A DNA stretch of 64,000 nucleotides from Pseudoflavitalea rhizosphaerae (GCF_003991355.1 NZ_RCSU01000009.1:1-64000); one strand, 5' to 3'; positions 17,644-26,496 are shown, counted from the stretch's first letter. Notes: generated by a model from the sequence alone, not told the origin. Program-made: numbers and translations.

Positions 17644-18390
17644 ATGTTTTTCGAAAACAACTATTATTACTATATCGTGATCGGTTTACAGGCCATTTGC
17701 GTGGTCCATGCCCTCCGCAGGAACCTGCACCAGAAATGGATCTGGCTGATCGTTTTCCTGCCGGTGATCGGTTCACTGATTTACATTTTTACAGAAATGT
17801 TCAACCGACGTCATGTACAGAATGTACAGACGAATTTATCCAGCGTACTGAATCCCGGTGGACAGATCTCCAAACTCGAAGAGCGGCTACGCTTCTCCGA
17901 TACTTTCAATAACCGCATCGCCCTCGCAGATGCCTACCTGGCCAATAAACAGACCGATAAGGCCGTGAAGCTCTATGAAGGCAGTCTTACCGGCGCATTC
18001 ACGGAGAATGAACATGTGTGTGGTCAATTGTCGCTCGCCTATTTTGCTCTCAACCGGTTTGAAGATGTAGTGAGCATGGCTTCCAAAATTGTCAATCTTC
18101 CGCAATTCGCCAAATCCCGCGTACATGTTATTTATGCATTAAGCCTGGCCTATTGTGGTGAGGAAGAAAAAGCGGAAAAGGAATTCAAACAAATGAACGG
18201 ACAGTTCGCCAATTACGAAGCCCGTTATAATTACGGCATCTTCCTGGAAAAAGCTGAAAGGAAAGAAGAGGCCATTCAACAGTTCAACCAGATCCTGCAC
18301 GAATCCACCCACCTGAGCGCCCGGGAAAAAGCCAGTTACCGGGAATGGTTCCAGTTAAGCAGAGACGCCCTCAAGAAATTGACCGCCTGA
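17644..18390 (+). CDS. Membrane-anchored TPR protein
   Basis: 248 aa. Two N-terminal transmembrane helices (about 8-22 and 30-47, QKWIWLIVFLPVIGSLIYIF) in a PLDc_N-like arrangement, then a soluble region of tetratricopeptide-like helical pairs (for example NRIALADAYLANKQTDKAVKLY and ARYNYGIFLEKAERKEEAIQQF). The frame is open upstream to 17485, but that part is encoded by the right arm of the palindrome and is low-complexity (TRRRRATGH), so ATG 17644 is the start. TPR proteins act as scaffolds; the partner is unknown. A terminator overlaps its stop codon. Confidence 0.8.
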   Translation: MFFENNYYYYIVIGLQAICVVHALRRNLHQKWIWLIVFLPVIGSLIYIFTEMFNRRHVQNVQTNLSSVLNPGGQISKLEERLRFSDTFNNRIALADAYLANKQTDKAVKLYEGSLTGAFTENEHVCGQLSLAYFALNRFEDVVSMASKIVNLPQFAKSRVHVIYALSLAYCGEEEKAEKEFKQMNGQFANYEARYNYGIFLEKAERKEEAIQQFNQILHESTHLSAREKASYREWFQLSRDALKKLTA

Positions 18391-18412
18391 CCACAAGTCG
18401 GGCGTTTTTTTT
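18385..18412 (+). terminator. Intrinsic terminator overlapping the TPR gene stop
   Basis: GCCTGAC (18385-18391) pairs with GTCGGGC (18397-18403), seven pairs including one T-G wobble, with a 5-nt loop and eight Ts (18405-18412). The stop codon TGA (18388-18390) lies inside the left arm. Confidence 0.8.
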
Positions 18413-18427
18413 GGTATCTTAACCATC

Positions 18428-20341
18428 ATGAAACATCTGCTATTCACCGGCTGCCTGCTGGCAGTTGTATTGACTGTTGCTGCACAACAGACACAGAAGC
18501 CTCCGCTTCATGGCAAACACTGGATGGCCATTACCGGCAAGCCCCTGGCGGCCACTGCCGGAAGTATGATCTTTCAGAAAGGCGGCAACGCCATCGATGC
18601 AGCCTGCGCCATGCTGGCCGCCACCTGCACCATGTGGGATGTGCTCAGCTGGGGTGGCGAAACACAGGCCCTCATCTACAATCCCAAAACAAAAAAAGTG
18701 ATCGGCATCAATGCGCTGGGCGTAGCCCCCACCGGCGCCACCGCCGCGCATTTCAAATCGCAGGGACTTGATTTTCCTCCTGAGTTCGGGCCACAGGCCG
18801 CCGTTACGCCGGGAACGCCTGCAGGTCTCTGTCATATGCTGGCAGAATACGGAACCATGAGCCTGAAACAAGTGCTGGCGCCCGCCATGGAACTGGCAGC
18901 AGGTTATCCCATAGAAGCGCAGACCGCCAATAGCATCGAACGCGGCAAAGCACGCATCAAAGAATGGCCTTACTCCAAAGCAGTCTTCCTTACTCATCCC
19001 GGGGAAAAAAGGGAAGCGCCGCAAGCCGGTGAGATCTTCATTCAGAAAGATTTGTTGGAAACACTCAAAAAAATGGTGCAGGCAGAAGAGGAAGCGCTCA
19101 AACAAAGGAAGAATAGAAAAGAAGCGATCTACGCTGCCGCTACCAGATTCTATAAAGGCGATATCGCGAAAGAATTCGTAAGAGGTTGCCAGGAACAGGG
19201 CGGTTTGATCACCCTGCAGGACCTCGCCGGTTATAAGGTCCATGAAGAAGAACCGCTTCATACCAATTACAAAGGCATCGATGTTTACAAACTCTCCCAA
19301 TGGACGCAGGGCCCTATGATGTTGCAGGCGCTCAACATCCTGGAAAACTTCGATCTTAAAAAGATGGGATACAATTCCGCGGAATACATCCATACCGTAT
19401 ACCAGGCTATGAACCTCAGTTTTGCCGATCGTGATTTCTATTATGGCGATCCTTATTTCCCTCCGGAAGAACCCATGAAGGGACTGTTATCTAAAGCGTA
19501 TGCGCGCCAGCGTGCCGGTCTGATCAGCGCCGATAAGAATGATGCGACGGCAGGCCCAGGTGATCCCTACCCTTTCGAAGGAAAATCGAACCCATACCTT
19601 GAGCTGCTCAAAAAAAGAGGACTACTGATCGATACCACCAATCGCTCCAATCCGCAGTTCATGCCTTCACATGATGTGAGGAACAGTTCTGCGTATATCC
19701 ATTATAGTGAGCTGGAAGATTCACTGTACCACGACCGCCTCTGGCGTGGCACCACCAGCGTGGAAGCAGCCGATGAAAGCGGCTGGGTAGTGAGCATCAC
19801 ACCCAGCGGCGGCTGGGTGCCGGCCTGCATTGCCGGAAAAACCGGTGTTGGCATGAGCCAGCGCATGCAAAGCTTTGTGACCAATCCGGAACTCAATCCA
19901 TTCAATGTGGTGGAACCAGGCAAACGCCCCAGGGTAACGCTCACGCCTACACTCGCATTGAAAAATGGAAAACCATACTTATCATTCGCGGTGCAGGGAG
20001 GCGATACGCAGGACCAGAATTTATTACAGTTCTTTTTGAATATGGTGGAATTCGGCATGACTGTTCAGCAGGCAGCAGAAGCTGCCAATATCAACAGCAA
20101 TCAACTCTGGCTCTCATTGGGAGGAACAAAGGAAAAAGACAGGCAGCCTCGCGCTGGTCATCTCCTGCTGAAGAATACCACACCGGAACCCGTTCGCAAC
20201 GCGCTGAAGCAAATGGGTTACACCCTCAGCTTCGACGACAGGACCAGCGGACCGATCAACGCTATCTGGTTCGACTGGGAACACGGCAGTTTCTGGGGCG
20301 GCAGTTCCAATCATGGGGAAGACTATGGGATCGGCTGGTAA
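18428..20341 (+). CDS. Gamma-glutamyltransferase family protein
   Basis: 637 aa with a signal peptide (1-19) and the N-terminal nucleophile hydrolase fold of the GGT family. Near the N-terminus is MIFQKGGNAIDAACAMLAA. The predicted autoprocessing site and nucleophile is Thr442 in RGTTSVEAADESG, followed by ITPSGGW and the typical KRPRVTLTPTLALKNGKPYLSFAVQGGDTQDQ. The canonical TTH motif is TTS here, as in the wider GGT-like enzymes whose substrates differ from glutathione. Family members cleave themselves into two subunits in the periplasm. It stands alone 36 bp after the TPR gene's terminator. Confidence 0.9.
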   Translation: MKHLLFTGCLLAVVLTVAAQQTQKPPLHGKHWMAITGKPLAATAGSMIFQKGGNAIDAACAMLAATCTMWDVLSWGGETQALIYNPKTKKVIGINALGVAPTGATAAHFKSQGLDFPPEFGPQAAVTPGTPAGLCHMLAEYGTMSLKQVLAPAMELAAGYPIEAQTANSIERGKARIKEWPYSKAVFLTHPGEKREAPQAGEIFIQKDLLETLKKMVQAEEEALKQRKNRKEAIYAAATRFYKGDIAKEFVRGCQEQGGLITLQDLAGYKVHEEEPLHTNYKGIDVYKLSQWTQGPMMLQALNILENFDLKKMGYNSAEYIHTVYQAMNLSFADRDFYYGDPYFPPEEPMKGLLSKAYARQRAGLISADKNDATAGPGDPYPFEGKSNPYLELLKKRGLLIDTTNRSNPQFMPSHDVRNSSAYIHYSELEDSLYHDRLWRGTTSVEAADESGWVVSITPSGGWVPACIAGKTGVGMSQRMQSFVTNPELNPFNVVEPGKRPRVTLTPTLALKNGKPYLSFAVQGGDTQDQNLLQFFLNMVEFGMTVQQAAEAANINSNQLWLSLGGTKEKDRQPRAGHLLLKNTTPEPVRNALKQMGYTLSFDDRTSGPINAIWFDWEHGSFWGGSSNHGEDYGIGW

Positions 20342-20396
20342 AATATTTTTTTACTTTTCAGAAGGCTGCTGACATAAGGCTGTCACTCTGCGCTGG

Positions 20397-20404
20397 TAGG
20401 TTTG
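20397..20404 (+). promoter_or_regulatory. -7 promoter element of the DinB-family gene
   Basis: TAGGTTTG matches TAnnTTTG and ends 20 bp before ATG 20425. No good -33 element is seen. Confidence 0.45.
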
Positions 20405-20424
20405 TATCATTAAAACAAACAACT

Positions 20425-20931
20425 ATGTACCACGCAAAAACACTCCTTACAGAACTGAATAACGAAGCAGCTACCACCCGCAAATTCCTGGCGCTGGTGC
20501 CTGAAGACAAATACGACTGGAAGCCGCATCCCAAGAGCATGAGCCTGAAACAACTGGCCTCGCATGTGGCGGAATTACCCGGCTGGACGCATATGGCTCT
20601 GACCACCAGTGAGCTTGATTTTGAAAATAACCCTTACACGTACCCGACAGTTGGCAATACGCAGGACCTTCTGAATTTCTTTGATGAGCAACTGCAAAAA
20701 GGAAGGACAGAACTGGAGAAAGCAACGGATAATGACCTGCTTCCGATCTGGACGCTCCGCAGCGGCGCCAATATTTACAGTGCCGAATCGAAAGGTGAAG
20801 TGATCCGTATGAGCCTTAACCAAACAACCCATCACCGTGCCCAGTTAGGCGTTTACCTCCGCCTTTTGGATATTGCCATTCCCGGCAGTTACGGACCCAG
20901 TGCAGATGAAATGGAAGGGTTCCAATTTTGA
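20425..20931 (+). CDS. DinB-family (DfsB-like) metal-binding protein
   Basis: 168-aa four-helix protein. Putative metal ligands: His47 region (LKQLASHVAELPGW) and the pair in LNQTTHHRAQLGVYLR, the hallmark of the DinB/YfiT superfamily. Family members are often thiol-dependent (bacillithiol or similar) transferases or of unknown function. The C-terminal IPGSYGPSADE is typical of Bacteroidetes members. It is expressed from its own promoter and has no obvious operon partner. Confidence 0.88.
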   Translation: MYHAKTLLTELNNEAATTRKFLALVPEDKYDWKPHPKSMSLKQLASHVAELPGWTHMALTTSELDFENNPYTYPTVGNTQDLLNFFDEQLQKGRTELEKATDNDLLPIWTLRSGANIYSAESKGEVIRMSLNQTTHHRAQLGVYLRLLDIAIPGSYGPSADEMEGFQF

Positions 20932-20998
20932 TATTCAGTCCGGAGCCGGTTTTGCAATGGCACGATTTTTTAGATGGACCATGTTAATTTCATCATAA

Positions 20999-21010
20999 AA
21001 CAGTACTGTT
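20999..21010. promoter_or_regulatory. 12-bp palindrome abutting the 38-aa ORF start
   Basis: AACAGTACTGTT is a perfect palindrome directly before ATG 21011. It could bind a regulator or form a small hairpin at the start codon. Confidence 0.3.
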
Positions 21011-21127
21011 ATGCAAAACTGGCTTCGTACTTTACTGGCAGGCGCCGCAGCCTGGAAATGGGGCGGAGGCTGCGTTGGAACGATTTTACTCTTTATCTTT
21101 TTCTATTGGCTGCTCGGCCATTGTTAA
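21011..21127 (+). CDS. 38-aa small membrane protein
   Basis: A short ORF between the DinB and Crp genes. It encodes MQNWLRTLLAGAAAWKWGGG followed by CVGTILLFIFFYWLLGHC. It has a short amphipathic N-terminus, a Lys-Trp-Gly-Gly-Gly-Cys turn and a single hydrophobic helix of about 16 residues. The KxGGGC-then-hydrophobic-helix pattern looks like a conserved type of small Bacteroidetes membrane protein, but I cannot name a family. No clear promoter. It ends 26 bp before the earliest Crp start. Coding status rests on composition and start context only. Confidence 0.55.
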   Translation: MQNWLRTLLAGAAAWKWGGGCVGTILLFIFFYWLLGHC

Positions 21128-21153
21128 GACGGTTTTAATGTAACTACCCTATA

Positions 21154-21852
21154 TTGCGGCCCGTGAACAAACTCGGCGTCCGCCGGGAAAAACATGTTCA
21201 TGCGGTTACATTGAAAAACGTTTTACATAAAATACAATCGGTTTACCCGCTCTCTGCAGACGCCATGCATTTATTTGTTTCCCACCTGGAACAGGTTAAT
21301 CTTCCCAAAGGTCATCAGTTGTTCAAGGAAGGCAGAACAGGTTCACAGCTTTACATTATCGAAAAGGGTATTGCACGCGCATTCTCCATGAGAGACAATA
21401 AGGAATTTACTTTCTGGTTCGGCATTGAAGGCGATGTTGCCATGAGTTACTATAGCTATATTGCCAACAAACCCGGTTATGAAACAATAGAATTGCTGGA
21501 AGATGCTGTATTGTATTCCATTTCCCTCAACAAACTCCAGGAATTATTCACTACCAATATCGAGATCGCGAACTGGGGCCGCAAACTAGCAGAGTTTGAA
21601 CTGGTGAGAACGGAACAAACCTTCATGATGCAGCAAAGCCTTCCCGCTGCAGTCCGTTACCAACTCTTGCTGGAAAAGAACCCGCAACTGATCCGTCGTG
21701 TACAACTTGGTTATATCGCTTCTTACCTGGGAGTTACACAGGTAACGTTGAGCCGTATACGCGCCGGTCAGACAGGAAGCCGTTATTCCAGTTTTATAGC
21801 GTTACTCGCTTCATTCTCGGAACCAGCAGGTGCATCACTAGCCATGCTGTAA
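21154..21852 (+). CDS. Crp/Fnr-family transcriptional regulator
   Basis: 232 aa in the longest frame. Cyclic-nucleotide-binding-type beta roll (about 40-140, LPKGHQLFKEGRTGSQLYIIEKGIARAF) and a C-terminal HTH with YIASYLGVTQVTLSRIRAG. Only non-ATG starts are available: TTG 21154, GTG 21163 or TTG 21211; the last gives the family-typical length and N-terminus. Relatives usually end shortly after the recognition helix. Here about 27 extra residues continue, and the final 59 bp overlap the 3' end of the convergent transporter gene. The tail is therefore probably translated antisense sequence rather than a functional extension. Many Bacteroidetes members of this group have no known ligand. Confidence 0.85.
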   Translation: MRPVNKLGVRREKHVHAVTLKNVLHKIQSVYPLSADAMHLFVSHLEQVNLPKGHQLFKEGRTGSQLYIIEKGIARAFSMRDNKEFTFWFGIEGDVAMSYYSYIANKPGYETIELLEDAVLYSISLNKLQELFTTNIEIANWGRKLAEFELVRTEQTFMMQQSLPAAVRYQLLLEKNPQLIRRVQLGYIASYLGVTQVTLSRIRAGQTGSRYSSFIALLASFSEPAGASLAML

Positions 21853-23095
21853 GATAGGCCAGACCGCAGATCACGAACATGATCATATAACCCACCGTGA
21901 TATCTCCCTGTCCTTTGTAATATTCGAACAGGTAACCTGCGCACTTGGCAATCAGGATGCCGCCGAGACCACCTGCCATACCACCGATACCGGTGATGCT
22001 GGCCACCGCTCTCTTGGGGAACATATCAGATACAGTAGTGAAGATATTAGCGCTCCATGCCTGGTGTGCCGCTGCCGCCAGACCAATGATCAGCACAGCA
22101 TACCACATACCGAATGATCCTAGGTACTGCGCCAGCATTACAGGCAATACACAGAGCGCATAAATGAACATGGAAGTTTTCCTGGCTTTGAATACAGGCC
22201 AGTTCTTTTTGATGAGATTACCAGGCACCCATCCACCGAAAATGCTGCCGATAGCTGCAATAGTGTAAACGATGGCTACCGGTACAGCAATATCTGTATT
22301 GGTGAGATCGTATTGTTTCTTCAGGAAATCAGGAAGCCAGAAAAGATAGAACCACCAGATGCCGTCTGTCAAGAATTTACCAAGTGCAAAAGCCCAGGTC
22401 TGACGATAGCCCAGCAATTGTCCCCAGGAAATTTTCTTTGCGGCATTCGCTTCTGTTTGTTCCGCTTTTTCATCTTCATCACTGTGGATATAATCGAATT
22501 CGGCTTTGCCTAAACGTTTGCTGCGCGCAGGTATTTCGTACAACCAGAACCAGAAGATCAGCCAGATCAACCCTACAGCACCGGTGATCACGAATGCCAT
22601 ACGCCAGTTCAATGCTTCTGCAATGAAGGGCACAGTAAGTGGCGCAATGATGGCGCCGATATTGGAACCGGAATTGAAGATACCAGTTGCGAGTGACCTT
22701 TCTTTTTTAGGGAACCACTCGGCCGTGGTTTTGATGGCGGCGGGAAAGTTACCAGCTTCGGTAACGCCCAGCGCTGCGCGGGCCACAAAGAAGCCGCCGG
22801 TGCTGCTGATGAAACCGTGGCCAATAGCCGCAATGCTCCAGGCGATCAGGGATACGGCATATCCCATCTTGGTGCCGAGCTTATCTATCAGGCGACCGAT
22901 GAACATCATCGCAATCGCATAGGAAAGCTGAAATGCTACGGTCAGGTTGGCATAATCAATTTCAGTCCATTTGAATTCTGTTTCCACATAGCCTTTCACA
23001 AGGCTGATCACCTGTCTGTCCAGATAGTTGATGGTAGTGGCGAAAAAAATGAGCGTACAGATCGTCCACCTGTATTTTCCTATGACTTGCTGCAT
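21794..23095 (-). CDS. exuT: MFS hexuronate transporter (ExuT-like, anion:cation symporter family)
   Basis: 433 aa with 12 predicted transmembrane segments. ACS-family hallmarks: TTINYLDRQVISLVKGYVETEF at the N-terminus, FFVARAALGVTEAGNFPAAIKTTAEWFPKKERSLATGIFNSGSNIGAIIAPL in pieces across helices 4-5, and TLTAW-like helix 12 with HLLVP at the end. Last gene of the uronate run, 50 bp after eda. In this family it would import galacturonate or glucuronate with protons or sodium across the inner membrane. Sugar specificity is inferred from the operon. Its 3' end overlaps the crp-like gene by 59 bp, tail to tail. Confidence 0.88.
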   Translation of the reverse strand: MQQVIGKYRWTICTLIFFATTINYLDRQVISLVKGYVETEFKWTEIDYANLTVAFQLSYAIAMMFIGRLIDKLGTKMGYAVSLIAWSIAAIGHGFISSTGGFFVARAALGVTEAGNFPAAIKTTAEWFPKKERSLATGIFNSGSNIGAIIAPLTVPFIAEALNWRMAFVITGAVGLIWLIFWFWLYEIPARSKRLGKAEFDYIHSDEDEKAEQTEANAAKKISWGQLLGYRQTWAFALGKFLTDGIWWFYLFWLPDFLKKQYDLTNTDIAVPVAIVYTIAAIGSIFGGWVPGNLIKKNWPVFKARKTSMFIYALCVLPVMLAQYLGSFGMWYAVLIIGLAAAAHQAWSANIFTTVSDMFPKRAVASITGIGGMAGGLGGILIAKCAGYLFEYYKGQGDITVGYMIMFVICGLAYLTAWLVMHLLVPRMKRVTL

Positions 23096-23145
23096 GATCG
23101 TTCAGGGTTTTGGTTGTGTTGAATGAAAAGATGAAGATTACCTGT

Positions 23146-23805
23146 TTATCTTACCTCTTTGATAAGCTGTAATGCAGCGCTGGCGGCTGCTGTGAGCTCA
23201 TCATATTTTTTATCCTCAAGTACAGATCTCGTGATCAGTTTGCTGCCCATGCCCACGGCGCTTACGCCGGATTTGAACCAGGCAGTCAAATTTTCTTTCT
23301 CTGCCTCCACTCCACCGGTAGGCATAAAGAGCAGATCAGGGAACAGTTCGCGGATAGCGCTCATGAAACCGGGCCCCAGCAGATTACCGGGAAAGAGTTT
23401 GACCAGCGATGCGCCGGCCTGTTCTGCTTTGATGATCTCGGTGGTGGTCATACAACCGGGGATCCAAAGCATTTCTTCCTTGTGAACGGTCTCCGCCACT
23501 TCTTCGATCATACCAGGTGCAATAATGAAATCAGCGCCGGATTTGATGAAGGCTTTCGCATCTTTTTTCGTTTTGATGGTGCCGATGCCGAGCAACAGGT
23601 CTTTGCATTCCTTGTCGCGAACTTTCAGCATCGCTTCAAAATTCTCCTGCGCAGCCGCACCACGGTTGGTGAACTCCACTACCCTCACGCCACCTGCGTA
23701 GAGAGCTTTCATTACGCCGATGCAGGTATCGGGATCCGGATGAAAATATAAAGGGATAAGACCCTGTTCTGTGATCGTCTTCCTGATCAGTTTGTTTTTA
23801 TCCAT
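23146..23805 (-). CDS. eda: 2-keto-3-deoxy-6-phosphogluconate (KDPG) aldolase
   Basis: 219-aa cytoplasmic aldolase that splits KDPG to pyruvate and glyceraldehyde-3-phosphate. The Schiff-base lysine is Lys136 in SLVKLFPGN, the general-base glutamate is Glu44 in RVVEFTNRG, and the phosphate-binding PTGGV follows near residue 157. The frame is open to 23901, but ATG 23805 is the conserved start. It overlaps the kdgK stop by 8 bp (23798-23805), which suggests translational coupling between kinase and aldolase, consecutive steps of the pathway. Confidence 0.92.
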   Translation of the reverse strand: MDKNKLIRKTITEQGLIPLYFHPDPDTCIGVMKALYAGGVRVVEFTNRGAAAQENFEAMLKVRDKECKDLLLGIGTIKTKKDAKAFIKSGADFIIAPGMIEEVAETVHKEEMLWIPGCMTTTEIIKAEQAGASLVKLFPGNLLGPGFMSAIRELFPDLLFMPTGGVEAEKENLTAWFKSGVSAVGMGSKLITRSVLEDKKYDELTAAASAALQLIKEVR

Positions 23806-24820
23806 GTGCGCTGATTCTTTTTTTAATGGTTTCCATATCCTGGCTGGTGGCATCGCCTTTCTCCATGAGTTTGCCGAAAGCCGCAGCCGCAGCGGTATCA
23901 ATCACTTCCTGCGGATCATGACGGTGATAAAGCCCGTAAATGAGACCGGCCATGAAGCAATCACCGCTTCCTACTTTGTCTACTATTTTGGATGCTACCA
24001 GTTCTGCTGAATGATGCTGATGCCCCGCTGTATCCAGTGATGCGTAATAAAGAATACCGCCATCACCCTGATCGAAGCGGAATGTATTGGCGATCGTTTT
24101 TACTTTGGGGAATTGTTTGTGGATGGCGAGCGCAGTTTTGCCGGCATGTTCCAAAAGATCCTGTTTGCTGCCATGCAGGTGGATCTCATGATCTACAGGA
24201 ATGCCGAGCAATGAATTGGCGGCCCAGATATTGCCCATCACTACATCACAGTACTCTACCAGCGAAGGCATCACTTCCACTGGTTTCTTTCCATATTTCC
24301 ACAAACTTGCACGATGATTGAGATCGATGCTGACTGTAATGCCTTTGGCAGCAGCAGCTGCGGCGCCTTCGCGGCATACAGCAGCTACCTGCTCTGTGAG
24401 CGCCGGACTGATAGCGCTGAAATGGAACCAGCGGGCATCGCGTAATACTTCGTCCCAGTCGATCATTCCCGGCTTGAGTGAACCGAAGGAGGAATAAGCG
24501 CGATCATAGATCACACCTCCGTTCTTCAGGTCCGTTCCCTGGGGAAGATAATAGGTTCCGATCCGCTCACCGGAAAAATGGACCGGTTTTGTACTGATCC
24601 CTTTCTCTTCTATATGTTCACAGATCTCGCGCGCAAGGTAGTTATCCGGCAGGGCTGTGCTGTATTCCACCGGCACTTCCCATTTGGCAAGCGCCGTTGC
24701 TACATTCAGTTCAGCTCCGCCCACAAACACTGGCATGGATGCTTCGTGTATCCATTGCCGGTTGAGCGCCGGAGAAAGGCGCAACAGCAGTTCGCCAAAA
24801 CAACATACTTTTTTATTCAT
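23798..24820 (-). CDS. kdgK: 2-keto-3-deoxygluconate kinase (PfkB family)
   Basis: 340 aa. Ribokinase/PfkB features: VCCFGELLLRLSP at the start, the FVGGAELNVATALAKWE substrate region, and the catalytic signature DKVGSGDCFMAGLIYGLY with the catalytic aspartate. It phosphorylates KDG to KDPG, the substrate of the overlapping eda. Assignment as KDG kinase rather than another PfkB sugar kinase depends on the neighbours kduI, kduD, uxaB and uxaC. Start ATG 24820 is chosen over the longer frame (to 24865) since that would overlap kduI. Confidence 0.88.
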   Translation of the reverse strand: MNKKVCCFGELLLRLSPALNRQWIHEASMPVFVGGAELNVATALAKWEVPVEYSTALPDNYLAREICEHIEEKGISTKPVHFSGERIGTYYLPQGTDLKNGGVIYDRAYSSFGSLKPGMIDWDEVLRDARWFHFSAISPALTEQVAAVCREGAAAAAAKGITVSIDLNHRASLWKYGKKPVEVMPSLVEYCDVVMGNIWAANSLLGIPVDHEIHLHGSKQDLLEHAGKTALAIHKQFPKVKTIANTFRFDQGDGGILYYASLDTAGHQHHSAELVASKIVDKVGSGDCFMAGLIYGLYHRHDPQEVIDTAAAAAFGKLMEKGDATSQDMETIKKRISAHG

Positions 24821-24842
24821 ACTGCAATTAGTCTCGTTTGGT

Positions 24843-25673
24843 TTACCTGATCTCACTGATGGCAACGGCGTCCATATCAGTGAAAACTAAATTCTCTCCT
24901 GCCATTCCCCAGATAAAGGAATAGCTGGCAGTGCCAGCTCCGGAGTGAATGCTCCAGGGCGGTGAGATCACTGCGTCGTGGTTGGCCATCAGCAGGTGAC
25001 GTGTTTCCGTGGGCTCACCCATAAAATGGAAAACGCGATGCTGTTCCTGCACGTCGAAATAGAAATAGGCTTCCATCCTGCGCGTATGCGTGTGTGCAGG
25101 CATGGTGTTCCAGACACTGCCTTCGTTCAGAACAGTAAGGCCCATCACCAGTTGGCAGCTCTTCAGGCCATCGAGGTGAATGTATTTATAGATCGTGCGT
25201 TTATTGGCGGTGCTTTGATCGCCCAGGGTTACCGGCGATGCTTCTTCCTTGCTCAGTTTTTTATTTTCATAAGTCTGGTGCGCGGGTGCGGAGAGCAGGA
25301 AATAAATGGCCGGGTTCTTCGGGTCATTGCTTTTGAAAGCCACGTCCTTTGTGCCTTTGCCAAGATAGAGCGCATCGAGTTTGCTGAGGGAAAATGATGT
25401 TCCGTCAGCAATAACTGTTCCATCGCCACCAACATTGATAATGCCAAGTTCCCTTCGTTCTAAAAAATATTCAGCGCGCAGCTCAGGATGATTAGCCAGT
25501 GTAACATTGCTGTTCACAGGCTTGGCGCCACCGAGGATCACGCGATCATAATGGGAATACACCAGTTGCAACTGGTCGTCTTTCATCAGACCGGGCACAT
25601 GGAAATTATCACGCAGTTGCTGCGTGTTCATGGCGCTGGTCTCTTTTGGACTGTTCTGAAATCTGATCTCCAT
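24843..25673 (-). CDS. kduI: 5-keto-4-deoxyuronate isomerase (4-deoxy-L-threo-5-hexosulose-uronate ketol-isomerase)
   Basis: 276 aa, close to the 278 aa of E. coli KduI. Zinc ligands His194, His196, Glu201 (AHTHTRRMEAYFYF) and His243 (PPWSIHSGAG) are all present at family spacing. It converts 5-keto-4-deoxyuronate from unsaturated uronates (for example pectin lyase products) to 3-deoxy-D-glycero-2,5-hexodiulosonate, the KduD substrate. Start ATG 25673 is conserved; the longer frame would run into kduD. It lies 34 bp after kduD and 22 bp before kdgK. Confidence 0.93.
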   Translation of the reverse strand: MEIRFQNSPKETSAMNTQQLRDNFHVPGLMKDDQLQLVYSHYDRVILGGAKPVNSNVTLANHPELRAEYFLERRELGIINVGGDGTVIADGTSFSLSKLDALYLGKGTKDVAFKSNDPKNPAIYFLLSAPAHQTYENKKLSKEEASPVTLGDQSTANKRTIYKYIHLDGLKSCQLVMGLTVLNEGSVWNTMPAHTHTRRMEAYFYFDVQEQHRVFHFMGEPTETRHLLMANHDAVISPPWSIHSGAGTASYSFIWGMAGENLVFTDMDAVAISEIR

Positions 25674-25707
25674 TTTTCTATTTGTGTTGTTCTTCTTTTC
25701 GAAAAAA

Positions 25708-26469
25708 TTATCTGCCCATCCAGCCACCGTCTACGGTGAGAATGGTGCCGTGAACATAGCTACCCGCTTCTGAAGCGAGGAAGATCACAGGCCCTTTGAA
25801 GTCCTGCGGCTCACCCCAGCGTCCGGCAGGGATACGGTCAAGTATCGATTTACTTCTTGTTTCATCGGCGCGCAGGGCTTCTGTATTATCCGTTGCGATG
25901 TATCCGGGTGCGATGCCATTTACATTCACTCCTTTGCCTGCCCATTCATTGGCAAGCGCTTTCACCAGGGAGCCTAATGCACCTTTGCTGGCTGCATAGC
26001 CAGGCACATTGATGCCGCCCTGGAAAGTGAGCAATGAACAGGTGAAGATGATCTTTCCGCTGCCGCGTTGGATCATATCTTTTCCAAATTCGCGCGCGAG
26101 GATGAACTGTGCATCGAGATTGATGTTCATCACGGTGTCCCAGTATTCATCCGAATGTTCGGCAGCAGGCTTGCGCATGATGGTGCCTGCATTGTTGATG
26201 AGAATGTCTGGTTGAACAGGGCCGCTTTTCACAGCATTGATGAAATCATACACCCCATTCCTGTCACCAAGATTGGCTTTATGTGTATAGAATTTTCTTC
26301 CGAGGGCTGTTACTTCTTTTTCAATATCGCTTCCGGGTGCGAGTGAAGCGGACACCCCGATGATATCGGCTCCTGCCTCTGCAAGGCCCAGGGCCATGCC
26401 CTTTCCGATGCCTTTGTTACAACCTGTTACCAGTGCGGTTTTGCCGGTGAGGTCAAAATAATTTTTCAT
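25708..26469 (-). CDS. kduD: 2-dehydro-3-deoxy-D-gluconate 5-dehydrogenase (SDR family)
   Basis: 253 aa, the usual length of KduD. Classical SDR motifs: cofactor site TGCNKGIG (15-22), NNAG (92-95), catalytic Tyr158 and Lys162 in YAASK, and a C-terminal LTVDGGWMGR typical of KduD. It reduces 3-deoxy-D-glycero-2,5-hexodiulosonate to KDG with NADH. It lies 27 bp after uxaC and 34 bp before kduI in the same operon. Confidence 0.92.
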   Translation of the reverse strand: MKNYFDLTGKTALVTGCNKGIGKGMALGLAEAGADIIGVSASLAPGSDIEKEVTALGRKFYTHKANLGDRNGVYDFINAVKSGPVQPDILINNAGTIMRKPAAEHSDEYWDTVMNINLDAQFILAREFGKDMIQRGSGKIIFTCSLLTFQGGINVPGYAASKGALGSLVKALANEWAGKGVNVNGIAPGYIATDNTEALRADETRSKSILDRIPAGRWGEPQDFKGPVIFLASEAGSYVHGTILTVDGGWMGR

Positions 26470-26496
26470 AAATCAATTCCTTTCGATTGTGCATGA

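Noticed and set aside
18440-19393. 317-aa open frame on the minus strand
   Set aside because: Antisense to the gamma-glutamyltransferase gene; composition (FFFMDLITGE, FFSILPLFERFLFCLHHFFE) is typical of a shadow frame in a GC-skewed coding region.
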